Under the pieces are notes generated by a model. That model ran no database searches and had not been told where the DNA came from. It saw only the letters and a program-made list of their open reading frames with translations. A stretch of 22,142 bases of DNA from positions 1 to 22,142 of the forward strand of contig CANRKS010000008.1 of assembly GCA_947631285.1 (NCBI GenBank), given 5' to 3'. Position numbers and translations under genes: made by a program. Shown piece by piece: positions 14,567 to 22,052 of this stretch (positions are counted from its first letter, which is position 1; each line of letters begins with the position of its first letter). Source of the DNA: an uncultured Bacilli bacterium. Its GTDB lineage: Bacteria > Bacillota_I > Bacilli_A > RF39 > UBA660.

Positions 14567-15120
14567 TGAAGATTCGCCTAGCGGCACCTTTACAATCTGA
14601 CAGTGTTGTCGATGGATTTGGAGTAAGGACAGTTATATGGACTCAAGGATGCTCCCATAACTGTCCTTTTTGTCAAAATCCCCAAACTCATGATTTTGCG
14701 GGGGGAGAAGAATACGAGGTAGAAGAAATTTGTGAAGAATTAAAAAATTTGCAAAATCAAGATGGCATTACTCTAAGTGGGGGAGATCCTTTATATCAAG
14801 TTGAAGCAGTATTAGAAATTGCTAAGTTTGCCAAAAAAATAAACCTCAATGTTTGGTGTTACACTGGGTTTACTTATGAGCAAATAATAGAAATGAGTCA
14901 AAAAAATAATAAGTATAGAGAATTGCTTAATTATCTAGATGTCTTAGTAGATGGCTTATTTGTAAATGATTTAAAAGATTTAAATCTTTTATTTAGAGGA
15001 TCTAGTAATCAAAGGTTAATAGATGTTCCGAAAACTTTAAAAAATGGTAAAATAATCATCATTCCTGAAAGTGATGGCATTATGGAAAAGTTTAAAAGAA
15101 AAGAAAAAACTTATATATAA
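14566..15120 (+). CDS. nrdG: Anaerobic ribonucleotide reductase activating protein (radical SAM)
   Basis: NrdG uses a 4Fe-4S cluster and S-adenosylmethionine to abstract hydrogen from the radical glycine of NrdD. The 184-aa protein has DGFGVRTVIWTQGC, the radical-SAM cluster C29-SHN-C33-PF-C36, and the LSGGDPL motif that contacts SAM. The length is slightly above the usual 155-180. I use the ATG at 14566, which overlaps the stop of the preceding gene by one base; an in-frame TTG two codons upstream is possible but there is no better ribosome binding site for it, and coupling explains initiation. The target in this organism should be the separate 63-aa peptide rather than a fused domain. Confidence 0.93.
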   Translation: MKIRLAAPLQSDSVVDGFGVRTVIWTQGCSHNCPFCQNPQTHDFAGGEEYEVEEICEELKNLQNQDGITLSGGDPLYQVEAVLEIAKFAKKINLNVWCYTGFTYEQIIEMSQKNNKYRELLNYLDVLVDGLFVNDLKDLNLLFRGSSNQRLIDVPKTLKNGKIIIIPESDGIMEKFKRKEKTYI

Positions 15121-15154
15121 AAAGTTGTCAAAAGATAAAATTGACAACTTTTTT
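15121..15154. terminator. Strong terminator of the nrdD-nrdG operon, probably bidirectional
   Basis: An 11-bp perfect stem AAAGTTGTCAA / TTGACAACTTT with a 9-nt loop starts right after the nrdG stop and is followed by T's. The A-run on the other side lets it also end the minus-strand 47-aa regulator gene. Confidence 0.85.
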
Positions 15155-15169
15155 AAAACTCTAAATATT

Positions 15170-15313
15170 TTATTTTTTATGAATGCTTTCTAAATATTTA
15201 GTCAAAATCCAAACTACTAAATTGTTTAAACTTCTTTGCTCCTCTAAAGCTAACATATCTAACTCTTTTTTAAGGTCTTCATCAATTCGGATATAAATAA
15301 CTTCTTTATTCAT
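15170..15313 (-). CDS. 47-aa ribbon-helix-helix (Arc/CopG-like) regulator
   Basis: I read this short minus-strand frame by hand. The product starts MNKEVIYIRIDEDLKKELD, a typical ribbon strand (alternating VIYIRI) followed by helix A, then LALEEQRSLNNLVVWILTKYLE as helix B. This is the full ribbon-helix-helix fold, which binds DNA as a dimer through the strand. The ATG is preceded by AAGGAG at eight bases, an excellent site, so it is a real gene despite its size. It diverges from the A2/B2 cassette and its start is 52 bp from a perfect inverted repeat over the cassette's -35 box. It is positioned like the XRE gene of the first cassette but is unrelated in fold. Regulation of the cassette is inferred; an orphan antitoxin is the alternative. 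Confidence 0.8.
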   Translation of the reverse strand: MNKEVIYIRIDEDLKKELDMLALEEQRSLNNLVVWILTKYLESIHKK

Positions 15314-15364
15314 ACTGCTATCTCCTTGCTATCTCTATATTAATTCATTTTGCCCAAAAATAAT

Positions 15365-15395
15365 GCTTGCATATTGCAAGCTTAATTGTTATAAT
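15365..15395 (+). promoter_or_regulatory. Cassette-2 promoter with overlapping palindromic operator O1
   Basis: The inverted repeat GCTTGCA-TAT-TGCAAGC (15365-15381) is perfect, 7-3-7. It contains the -35 TTGCAT (15367-15372), and a perfect -10 TATAAT (15390-15395) lies 17 nt downstream. A dimeric regulator here would block the promoter. Confidence 0.65.
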
Positions 15396-15413
15396 TTAAT
15401 AAGATAGCATAGT

Positions 15414-15424
15414 GCTTGCAAGTA
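15414..15424 (+). promoter_or_regulatory. Second operator-like site O2 of cassette 2
   Basis: GCTTGCAAGT repeats the half-site GCTTGCA and contains the palindrome CTTGCAAG (15415-15422). Its centre is about 45.5 bp downstream of the centre of O1, just after the expected transcription start (about 15402), as in cassette 1. Confidence 0.5.
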
Positions 15425-15445
15425 AGGGCAAAAGAAGGTAAAAAT

Positions 15446-16123
15446 ATGAATATAAGAGAAAGGATCAGTAAAGTTAAAAATAAAGAATTAATAATAGCTT
15501 TAGTCATAGTTATGCTCATAATTATTGTTAAATTGTTTCCGACATATGCTTATTATGGCTCCTCTGATGATCTTTTCATTGTAAAAGCTACGGTTGGTGG
15601 ATTTGCTGGGGAAGGCGAAGGCGTAAAGCAAGGCCCAATTGATCGAAATACTGATGTTAATATAATTCTTTATACTCAAATGCCAGACAATGCCAAAAAA
15701 TATATGATTAGTAAGTATGTTCCGGCGACAGGATATAAAGTTAATGAAACAGTTTCAAATTGTTATCCAGCAAAAGGCTCAGAAGTTACATATAAAGATG
15801 ATAAATATTATACAATTAAAGAAGACGGAACAGTTCATATTGAATATAGTGAATCAAAACCAACTCAGGTAGTATGTCGAATTTATTATGATCGTGATAA
15901 ATTATCTGACGTTATAATATATGCCTATATACAAGATTCCAATGGTGATAGAGAATATGAAGGTGATAAGTATAGATTAGTAAATCAAGTAGAAGATAAT
16001 TATTCTTTACTTGGCCATAAGTGTACTAATTCAAAAGTTAACACTGATTTTACATATGATAATGGTTTTAATATTGTAACAGATGGGCCGAATACTTGCT
16101 ATGCTTATTTTAAAGAAAGTTAA
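15446..16123 (+). CDS. Small secreted or membrane-anchored four-Cys protein (cassette protein A2)
   Basis: The 225-aa paralogue of A1. A basic start (MNIRERISKVKNK) precedes a strong hydrophobic stretch (about residues 14-31) and then TYAYYGSSDDLFIVKATVGG, again like the end of a SipW-type signal. Four cysteines (C106, C144, C193, C218) match those of A1 one for one, in SNC...CRIYYD and HKC...CYAYF. I use the ATG at 15446, with AGAAGG seven bases before it. An in-frame TTG at 15416 would put the second operator inside the coding region and has no ribosome binding site. B2 follows after 11 bp. A Gly-rich acidic patch (GGFAGEGEGV) after the anchor is not shared with A1. Function unknown; surface location is likely. 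Confidence 0.72.
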   Translation: MNIRERISKVKNKELIIALVIVMLIIIVKLFPTYAYYGSSDDLFIVKATVGGFAGEGEGVKQGPIDRNTDVNIILYTQMPDNAKKYMISKYVPATGYKVNETVSNCYPAKGSEVTYKDDKYYTIKEDGTVHIEYSESKPTQVVCRIYYDRDKLSDVIIYAYIQDSNGDREYEGDKYRLVNQVEDNYSLLGHKCTNSKVNTDFTYDNGFNIVTDGPNTCYAYFKES

Positions 16124-16134
16124 AGAGGAAAAAG

Positions 16135-17337
16135 ATGAAGAAAAAAATTATATATAATCTATTAATAATTGCTTTATTAATAATCTTAGGTTATGAAAGT
16201 TATAATACTATTAAGACTCTTAATGATAATAAAATAATAGAAAATATTAAAGTAATAGATAATTATGCCAATAATAAAACTTTTGCTATTATGGTTCAAG
16301 ATGCTGATACCGAAGATTGGCATGAAGATGAAAATAGAGATTCATGGCCCGATCCAAGTGAATATGGATTTGTGAGTGCTGATTGTACCGATAGTGAGGG
16401 ATCACAAATAGATTATAGAAATATTTTGCAATTTGATTTGGCAAATAATTCCGCCATTATAAATACTAAAAATAGTATTTATTGCACTCTTTATTTTGCT
16501 AAAGGAACACCTGTAATGCAAAAATTGCAAGAAACTGGTGGAAGCGTATTTGCTGAAGGTGGGGATCATACAACAGCTGTAGATGGGTTATATCGATATA
16601 AAGGAACAGCAGCAGAAGTAACAAATAATTATATCTGTTTTGGGACAACAGATGAAAACGAATGCCTTGGTGATCCAGATAAATATATATATCGAATAAT
16701 GGGTATAACAGACGGAAGTGTCAAAAATACTGATATAGGTTTAACTGCAAATCAGTTAAAAATAATTAAAGCTCTTCCATCAACCGTAAAGGAACCGTGG
16801 AATAGTAATGGTGGTGAAGATGTAAAGTGGGATTCGACAAGTATGAGAAAGTATCTTAATGAAACATTTTATTTGACAATAAAAAATCAGCCGAATGGAG
16901 ATTATTGGGATAGTATAATATCTGACCATATGTGGTATTGTGTTGCTACCACTTACCTCTCAACTGAAGTAGAAACATCCGAAAAAACTGCAACAAATAG
17001 TAAAATAGCATTAATGTATATGCAAGATTATAAATTGGCATCAAAATATGGATCGAACGGAAGCGCAGATGATTGGCTAAACATTCGAGCGGGTTGGAGT
17101 ACCAGCAAAAGCATGGTTGAATGGACAATGACGAAAGGTGGCTACGATAGAGATTTCAAAAAATATCTTGCATTTCCTATAATAGACTGTGGTGTGGGGA
17201 ATCCAACGTGGACCGATTCTACCACTTTTGCTGACGTTGCTACTCGCCCTGTCTTTTACCTTCAATCTGATATAAACTTGACTGGTGAAGGAAATAGTGA
17301 ACATCCATTTAGAATAACAACGAGAAATAATGCTTAA
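16135..17337 (+). CDS. Larger anchored surface protein with C-terminal RPVFYLQ domain (cassette protein B2)
   Basis: The 400-aa paralogue of B1. After an N-terminal anchor (residues 5-20) it has TFAIMVQDADTEDW, a Trp/acidic stretch, the C84...C117-TLYF module, the pair NYICFGTTDENEC (C168, C177) and KYIYRIMGI. The C-terminal domain has IALMYMQDY, DDWLNIRAGW, VEWTMT and TRPVFYLQSD, ending in HPFRIT. These match B1 in order, but the middle (about residues 190-320) is clearly diverged, which fits paralogues exposed to different ligands or immune pressure (inference). There are two Trp-rich acidic blocks, WHEDENRDSWPDP here and the equivalent in B1. AGAGGA precedes the ATG. No sortase motif is present; the anchor is N-terminal. 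Confidence 0.7.
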   Translation: MKKKIIYNLLIIALLIILGYESYNTIKTLNDNKIIENIKVIDNYANNKTFAIMVQDADTEDWHEDENRDSWPDPSEYGFVSADCTDSEGSQIDYRNILQFDLANNSAIINTKNSIYCTLYFAKGTPVMQKLQETGGSVFAEGGDHTTAVDGLYRYKGTAAEVTNNYICFGTTDENECLGDPDKYIYRIMGITDGSVKNTDIGLTANQLKIIKALPSTVKEPWNSNGGEDVKWDSTSMRKYLNETFYLTIKNQPNGDYWDSIISDHMWYCVATTYLSTEVETSEKTATNSKIALMYMQDYKLASKYGSNGSADDWLNIRAGWSTSKSMVEWTMTKGGYDRDFKKYLAFPIIDCGVGNPTWTDSTTFADVATRPVFYLQSDINLTGEGNSEHPFRITTRNNA

Positions 17338-17347
17338 AAGATATTTT

Positions 17348-17369
17348 AAGAAGGTTAAGCCTTCTTTTT
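17348..17369 (+). terminator. Terminator of cassette 2
   Basis: AAGAAGG (17348-17354) pairs with CCTTCTT (17360-17366) around a 5-nt loop, followed by T's. It starts ten bases after the B2 stop codon. Confidence 0.85.
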
Positions 17370-17423
17370 GTTTACAATAATTTACAATTCATTTTACGAT
17401 AATTTTGTATATGATAACATTAT

Positions 17424-17452
17424 TTGACAAAATGTGATATATTTTTTATAAG
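17424..17452 (+). promoter_or_regulatory. Promoter of the cysteine protease gene
   Basis: TTGACA (17424-17429) and TATAAG (17447-17452) with 17-nt spacing; GAGAGGG follows about 20 bp later, just before the ATG at 17482. Confidence 0.7.
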
Positions 17453-17481
17453 TATAATAAAAGAGTAAAGAGAGGGAAAGT

Positions 17482-19110
17482 ATGCGAAAGACAAGTAAAT
17501 ATATCACATTATTATTAATTGTATTATTTACAAGTATTAGAGTCTATGCTGAAGGTATAGATGATTATCACATGCCTACCGAAGAAAGTGAAGATAAATT
17601 TTATTTTGTAGGATCAAGTGCTAAAATGAGTGGAGCTAAAGTTACTGATAGTAAATTTAGCTTAGCCGATTATGATTTAGTAACGCCGATTAAAAACCAA
17701 TATAATACTTCTGCTTGTTGGGCTTTTGCTACTAATTCTTCGATTGAATCAAATATGTTAGTAAAAGGATTAGGAAAAAATGATTTAAGTGAAGCTCACA
17801 TTGAATTAGCAACGCAAAGTCAATATGCTGCTAATCGTAATACTTTTAATAGAACAAAAGATACAGGTGGTAATTATTTAGTTTCTTCCGCTTATGTAAT
17901 GAATCAATGGGGGCCAATTAATGAAGATGCTTTACCTTTTGATAAATTATTACAAAATTATAATAATGGAGTAAAAATTTATGCTAGTGATGTTGTCAGT
18001 CAAAAAGCTACGGTTGATGTAAACTCAATAGTCTTTTTAGGCAATTCTGGTTCATGTAATGATAATACAATATTAGATATTAAAGAATACTTAATAACTA
18101 ATGGCGCAATGGCTACTAATATTTATTTGCCTTTTAATAATCGCTCATCATCTTATTTAAATTATACAGGTAGTGAAAAAGTTAATCATGGTATTTCTAT
18201 AATAGGTTGGAATGATAATGTACTAGCTAATTCATTCAGTAATAAGCCTTCTAGAAATGGGGCTTGGATTATTAAAAATTCTTATGGGGGTAATAATTAT
18301 CAATATGTATCTTATGATGATGTTCATATTTGTAATAATGTAGTTGGTTTTTTTGATACTGAAAATAATGTAGAAGATAATGCTTATTATTATGATAATT
18401 TAGGAGTTAATTCCCAAAAAGAAGCTAGTACTAATAGTATATATTTAAAGAGTGTTTTTAAAACCCAAAATACTAATACCGTAGAAGAGTTAAAAGAAGT
18501 ATCAATGTATTTTTCAAAGATTAATCAAAACTATGAAATATATTTTGCTAATGGTAATGTTAGTAATGTGAGAAATATGGTAAAAGTAGCTTCAGGCAAA
18601 TCAAATTTTGTTGGCTATAAAACGATTAAGGTTAGCACGCAAAAAATAAATACTAGTACTTTTACTATTATTATTAGATTAAGTGATAATGGTAATGTCA
18701 TCTATCAAGTATCTACTAAAACTAGTAATAGTAATGATAACTATAAAACGATTAAGTTTACAAAGGGAGTTCAATTTATTTCTCAAGATGGTTTAAATTA
18801 TACAGATATTGTTAATAACAAGGAAGCATATCATGTTCCTATTAGGGCTTATACTAATACAGTAAAAGTAAGTTATTCATCTAGCGTTGGGAAAACGGAA
18901 GAAACAAGTAAAGTAGAAACTAAAGAAAATAATGATAAATTATATGCAAAAATAACAATTACTCCTAATAATGTGGGAGAAAGTAATCCTGAATTAAATG
19001 ATAATCCATATACGGGCAGTTTAAATCCTTGGGTTTTGATTATATTTTTAATGAGTATTTCTTATCTTTTATTTAAAAAATTAAAAAGCAAAAAAGTCTT
19101 TAAAATTTAA
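17482..19110 (+). CDS. Secreted C1-family (papain-like) cysteine protease with sortase-like C-terminal anchor
   Basis: The 542-aa product has a signal peptide (about residues 1-23, ending VYA-EG). The protease domain has the oxyanion Q73 and nucleophile C79 in TPIKNQYNTSACWAFA, H236 in VNHGISIIGW, and N266 in AWIIKNSYGG, so the catalytic set is complete. The region after about residue 290 (NAYYYDNLG...YEIYFA) resembles the lectin-like domain that follows C1 domains in Firmicutes surface proteases; this is from memory. The C-terminus has NPYTG (508-512), a hydrophobic helix (about 517-531) and a basic tail KKLKSKK, the order of a sortase signal of the NPxTG kind. No sortase gene is in the window. 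It is a single-gene unit with its own promoter and terminator. The substrate is unknown. Confidence 0.85.
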   Translation: MRKTSKYITLLLIVLFTSIRVYAEGIDDYHMPTEESEDKFYFVGSSAKMSGAKVTDSKFSLADYDLVTPIKNQYNTSACWAFATNSSIESNMLVKGLGKNDLSEAHIELATQSQYAANRNTFNRTKDTGGNYLVSSAYVMNQWGPINEDALPFDKLLQNYNNGVKIYASDVVSQKATVDVNSIVFLGNSGSCNDNTILDIKEYLITNGAMATNIYLPFNNRSSSYLNYTGSEKVNHGISIIGWNDNVLANSFSNKPSRNGAWIIKNSYGGNNYQYVSYDDVHICNNVVGFFDTENNVEDNAYYYDNLGVNSQKEASTNSIYLKSVFKTQNTNTVEELKEVSMYFSKINQNYEIYFANGNVSNVRNMVKVASGKSNFVGYKTIKVSTQKINTSTFTIIIRLSDNGNVIYQVSTKTSNSNDNYKTIKFTKGVQFISQDGLNYTDIVNNKEAYHVPIRAYTNTVKVSYSSSVGKTEETSKVETKENNDKLYAKITITPNNVGESNPELNDNPYTGSLNPWVLIIFLMSISYLLFKKLKSKKVFKI

Positions 19111-19129
19111 GGCTTTCATTGCTTTTTTT
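19083..19129 (+). terminator. Terminator overlapping the end of the protease gene
   Basis: AAAAAGCA (19083-19090) pairs with TGCTTTTT (19120-19127), and inside it AAAGTCTT with AAGGCTTT (one T-G wobble), followed by T's. The stop codon lies in the loop region. The T-run also supplies part of the murD -35. Confidence 0.65.
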
Positions 19130-19148
19130 CCTTAATTAAGTATATAAT
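19119..19148 (+). promoter_or_regulatory. murD promoter
   Basis: Perfect TATAAT (19143-19148) with TTGCTT (19119-19124) 18 nt upstream; the -35 is weak and coincides with the T-run of the preceding terminator. AAGGA precedes the ATG at 19170. Confidence 0.5.
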
Positions 19149-19169
19149 TAATTTGAAAGAAGGAATCTT

Positions 19170-20492
19170 ATGTTAGAAGGTAAAAAAGTATTAGTTTTAG
19201 GCATGGCTAAAAGTGGTTTGGCTGCTTCTCGACTATTAAATGCCCAAAATCAAGTTATCGTAACTGATCAAAAAGAACAACCTTTAGAAATATTAAAAGA
19301 ATTGGAAGACTTAAATGTTTCATTTAAGCAAAGTAAAGATGCTAGGGAATTATTAGATGCTAGTTTTGACTTATTAGTTAAAAGTCCTGGAATAGTTCCT
19401 TCTCACCCTTGTGTCCAAAAAGCCAGAGAGTTAAATATTCCGGTTGTAAATGAAATGGAATTAGCCTATCATTATCTTCCTAAAGATGTAACTATAATTG
19501 GTATTACTGGCTCTAATGGCAAAACAACAACAACGACAATCTTATATGATTTATTACGTATTCATAATCTCCCTGCTATTTTGGGAGGTAATATAGGTTA
19601 TCCTTTATGTGAAGTTTTAAAAGATGTTAATAAAAATAGTATTTTAGTTTTAGAAATATCTGATCATCAATTATATGATTTTAAAGATTTTAAAACTAAT
19701 TATAGTATTTTAACTAATTTATATCCTACTCATTTAGATTTTCATGGTAATTATGAAAATTATATCAATGTTAAAAAGAAAATATTTAATCATCATACAT
19801 CTTTAGATAAAGCTTATCTTAATTATCAAAATTTTGATAGTTTAAAAATAACTGAAGATATAAAATCAACTAAATATTATTTTAATAATAAGGATAATTA
19901 TTATAATGATGAAGGTATTTTTATTAATAATGAATTAGTTTTAAAATTAGATGAGATAAAAATAAAAGGAAAACATAATTATGAAAATGTTTTAGCGGCT
20001 TTATTAGTTTTAAAAGAATTTGCTTGGGATTTAGATAAAATAAAAAATTACTTTCGTAATTTTAATGGGGTAGAACACCGTCTAGAAATTGTCGATAGTA
20101 AAAGAAATATTGCCTTTTTTAATGATTCTAAAGCGACTAATCCCACTTCAACTTTAATGGCTTTAAGGACTTTAAATGGAAAAGTTAATTTAATATTAGG
20201 GGGAAAAGAAAGAAGTCAAGATTTTAATGAACTAAATGAAGAAATTAAGAAAGTAATTAAAATTTATGCGATTGGGGAAGTCGAAGATAGAGTTGAAGAT
20301 TATGCTCGAAAAATGAATATTCCTTGGGAGAAATGTGGAACTTTAGAAAGAGCCATGCAAAAAATAAAAGAAGACGTAAGAGACGGGGAAATAGTGTTAT
20401 TATCTCCCGCTAGTGCATCGTGGGATCAGTATGATAAATTTGAAACTAGAGGCAATGAATTTAAAAAACTAGTTGAAAAATTATTTGATTAA
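19170..20492 (+). CDS. murD: UDP-N-acetylmuramoylalanine--D-glutamate ligase
   Basis: MurD adds D-glutamate to UDP-MurNAc-L-Ala in the cytosol, the step after MurC. The 440-aa protein has the UDP-binding start VLVLGMAKSGLAA, SPGIVPSHP, the P-loop GITGSNGKTTTT, NIGYPL, HLDFHG (188-193), VKKK (201-204, the region of the carbamylated lysine), HRLE (303-306), NDSKATNPTST (318-328) and SPASASWDQYDKFETRGNEF near the end. Length is normal. One odd point is EISDHQ (162-167) where most MurD have ELSSFQ, so two usually conserved residues differ. The combination of HRLE and NDSKATNP is specific for MurD. It is read in the same direction as the following proline-rich gene, whose promoter lies inside its 3' end. 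Confidence 0.94.
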   Translation: MLEGKKVLVLGMAKSGLAASRLLNAQNQVIVTDQKEQPLEILKELEDLNVSFKQSKDARELLDASFDLLVKSPGIVPSHPCVQKARELNIPVVNEMELAYHYLPKDVTIIGITGSNGKTTTTTILYDLLRIHNLPAILGGNIGYPLCEVLKDVNKNSILVLEISDHQLYDFKDFKTNYSILTNLYPTHLDFHGNYENYINVKKKIFNHHTSLDKAYLNYQNFDSLKITEDIKSTKYYFNNKDNYYNDEGIFINNELVLKLDEIKIKGKHNYENVLAALLVLKEFAWDLDKIKNYFRNFNGVEHRLEIVDSKRNIAFFNDSKATNPTSTLMALRTLNGKVNLILGGKERSQDFNELNEEIKKVIKIYAIGEVEDRVEDYARKMNIPWEKCGTLERAMQKIKEDVRDGEIVLLSPASASWDQYDKFETRGNEFKKLVEKLFD

Positions 20493-20501
20493 AGATATAA
20501 T
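20473..20501 (+). promoter_or_regulatory. Promoter of the proline-rich protein gene, inside the murD 3' end
   Basis: TTGAAA (20473-20478) and a perfect TATAAT (20496-20501) with 17-nt spacing. AAAGGGG and the ATG at 20532 follow. Confidence 0.6.
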
Positions 20502-20531
20502 TGTATATAGTAGTAAAAGGGGTTCGATGAA

Positions 20532-22007
20532 ATGAACGAAAATAATAACTTAAATGGATCAGTTTTAGGAAATGTAACTGATGGAGGAATACCTCCTTTA
20601 AGTCCTGCTCCTAATTTAACTAATCAAGTAGGAGGAATAGAAACTTTAAATGGACCAGTTCCAAGTGAAGCACCAACGCCTGAACCTATTCCTGCTGGAC
20701 CAGTAAATCCAACACCAGTAGCACCGGAGCCAATAGTTAATCCAGCATCAAATATGGAGTCAAACGGTATGCCAACTCCACCTAGTGTTCCGCCAATAGA
20801 ACCAACACCAATGCCTTCAACAGAGTCACCTATGCAACCAGATTTAGGAATGCCTGAGCCACTTCCGGTAACACCGGAACCAGCTTATACAAATCCAAAT
20901 TCAATTGGAAATAATGTGGGAAGTATGCCTGGATTTGAAAGCTCTAGTAATATAGGAACGACCCCACCAATTTCTTTTGAGCCAGAAAAGCAACCTGTTA
21001 AGAAAACTAATAAAATGGTCTTTATAATTATTATATTAGTTGTTTTAGCGGGAGTTGGGTTTGGAACATTCTATGTTTTAAATTATACTGATTTATTAAA
21101 TAATAAAGTTGCTAAAATATCTATTCAACCTAAAAATTTAGAAGTAAATTTAGGGGATGAATTATCTAAAAATAATAATGATTATGCTACGGTAACGGGA
21201 ACTGATATATCTAGTTGTGGAGTAGATACTAGTAATGTTGATACTTCTAAAGTAGGAGAATATAAATATACTATTACTTGTGGAGAAACTCATCGGGAAG
21301 GTACCGTAACGGTTGTTGATAATACAGTTTTAGAAGTTGCTTTAAAAACGGTTTATAAAAGCTTAAATGATGAAATTGAAGCTAGAGAATTTGCCGAAGT
21401 AGAAGATACTAGTTTAACTTATGAATTTGTTGATGAAGAAGCTGTTAAAGCTCTTCTAAGTGGTGAGCCAGGAACACAAACAGTAAAAATAAGAGTAACT
21501 AATGCCAACGGTAAATCAACAGAAGTTGATGGAACTTTAGTTATTTTAGAATATGCAGTTAAAGGTTTTATTACATGTAATTCTAAAAGTTCAATTGTTA
21601 ATGGCTATAAAGCTAGTGTTGTGGTATCTGAAAGATTTGGTATTGCCGATATTAATGGCGCTAATAGTAATGATTTTGCTAATATTGCTTATGAAGAACA
21701 TATCTTTACTTTTACTGATCAAAATGAATATAATAAGTTATTAGAAGATTATCAAACTAATAATACACTTACTATTGATAATATAACGGCTGGTGATATT
21801 AAGTTTGATGATACTAATATGACAATTACTTTTACAGAAACAAAAGATCAAAAGGCAGTAGAAACTCAATTTGGTAAAGAGAATATTGCTAAGTATAGTA
21901 CAATTAAGAGTCATTTTGAAACAACTTTAGGCTATATTTGTACTTATAAAAAAGCTGAGACAACAACACCAAGTACAGGTAGTACAACAAGTAGTACTCA
22001 AAACTAA
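20532..22007 (+). CDS. Proline-rich single-pass membrane protein with outer Ig-like domain
   Basis: The 491-aa protein has no signal peptide. Residues 1-156 are a low-complexity, Pro/Glu/Asn-rich region (repeats such as PTPEP, PEPI, TPPSVPP). A basic stretch (KKTNK, 157-161) precedes one membrane helix (about 162-185), so by the positive-inside rule the proline-rich part is cytosolic. Outside, residues about 195-265 (LGDELSK...VDTSKVGEYKYTITCG...GTVTVVD) look like a bacterial Ig-like (Big_3/DUF5011 type) domain with a cysteine pair (SSC and ITC). A second outer domain follows, with cysteines in GFITCNS and GYICTYKK, and a Thr/Ser-rich tail. I do not recognise the whole protein. A cytosolic proline-rich arm facing inward suggests a partner-binding scaffold; this is inference. 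A terminator follows. Confidence 0.7.
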   Translation: MNENNNLNGSVLGNVTDGGIPPLSPAPNLTNQVGGIETLNGPVPSEAPTPEPIPAGPVNPTPVAPEPIVNPASNMESNGMPTPPSVPPIEPTPMPSTESPMQPDLGMPEPLPVTPEPAYTNPNSIGNNVGSMPGFESSSNIGTTPPISFEPEKQPVKKTNKMVFIIIILVVLAGVGFGTFYVLNYTDLLNNKVAKISIQPKNLEVNLGDELSKNNNDYATVTGTDISSCGVDTSNVDTSKVGEYKYTITCGETHREGTVTVVDNTVLEVALKTVYKSLNDEIEAREFAEVEDTSLTYEFVDEEAVKALLSGEPGTQTVKIRVTNANGKSTEVDGTLVILEYAVKGFITCNSKSSIVNGYKASVVVSERFGIADINGANSNDFANIAYEEHIFTFTDQNEYNKLLEDYQTNNTLTIDNITAGDIKFDDTNMTITFTETKDQKAVETQFGKENIAKYSTIKSHFETTLGYICTYKKAETTTPSTGSTTSSTQN

Positions 22008-22020
22008 TAGAAATTATAAA

Positions 22021-22052
22021 CTTCATTTCTTTAAGCAAGAAATGGGGTTTTT
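22021..22052 (+). terminator. Terminator of the proline-rich protein gene
   Basis: CATTTCTT (22024-22031) pairs with AAGAAATG (22037-22044) around a 5-nt loop, extended by G-T/C-G pairs, then TTTTT. It lies 14 bases after the stop codon. Confidence 0.8.

Noticed and set aside
15416..15445. TTG start extending cassette protein A2 by ten codons
   Set aside because: No Shine-Dalgarno before it; the ATG at 15446 has AGAAGG at proper spacing, and the upstream part is operator sequence.
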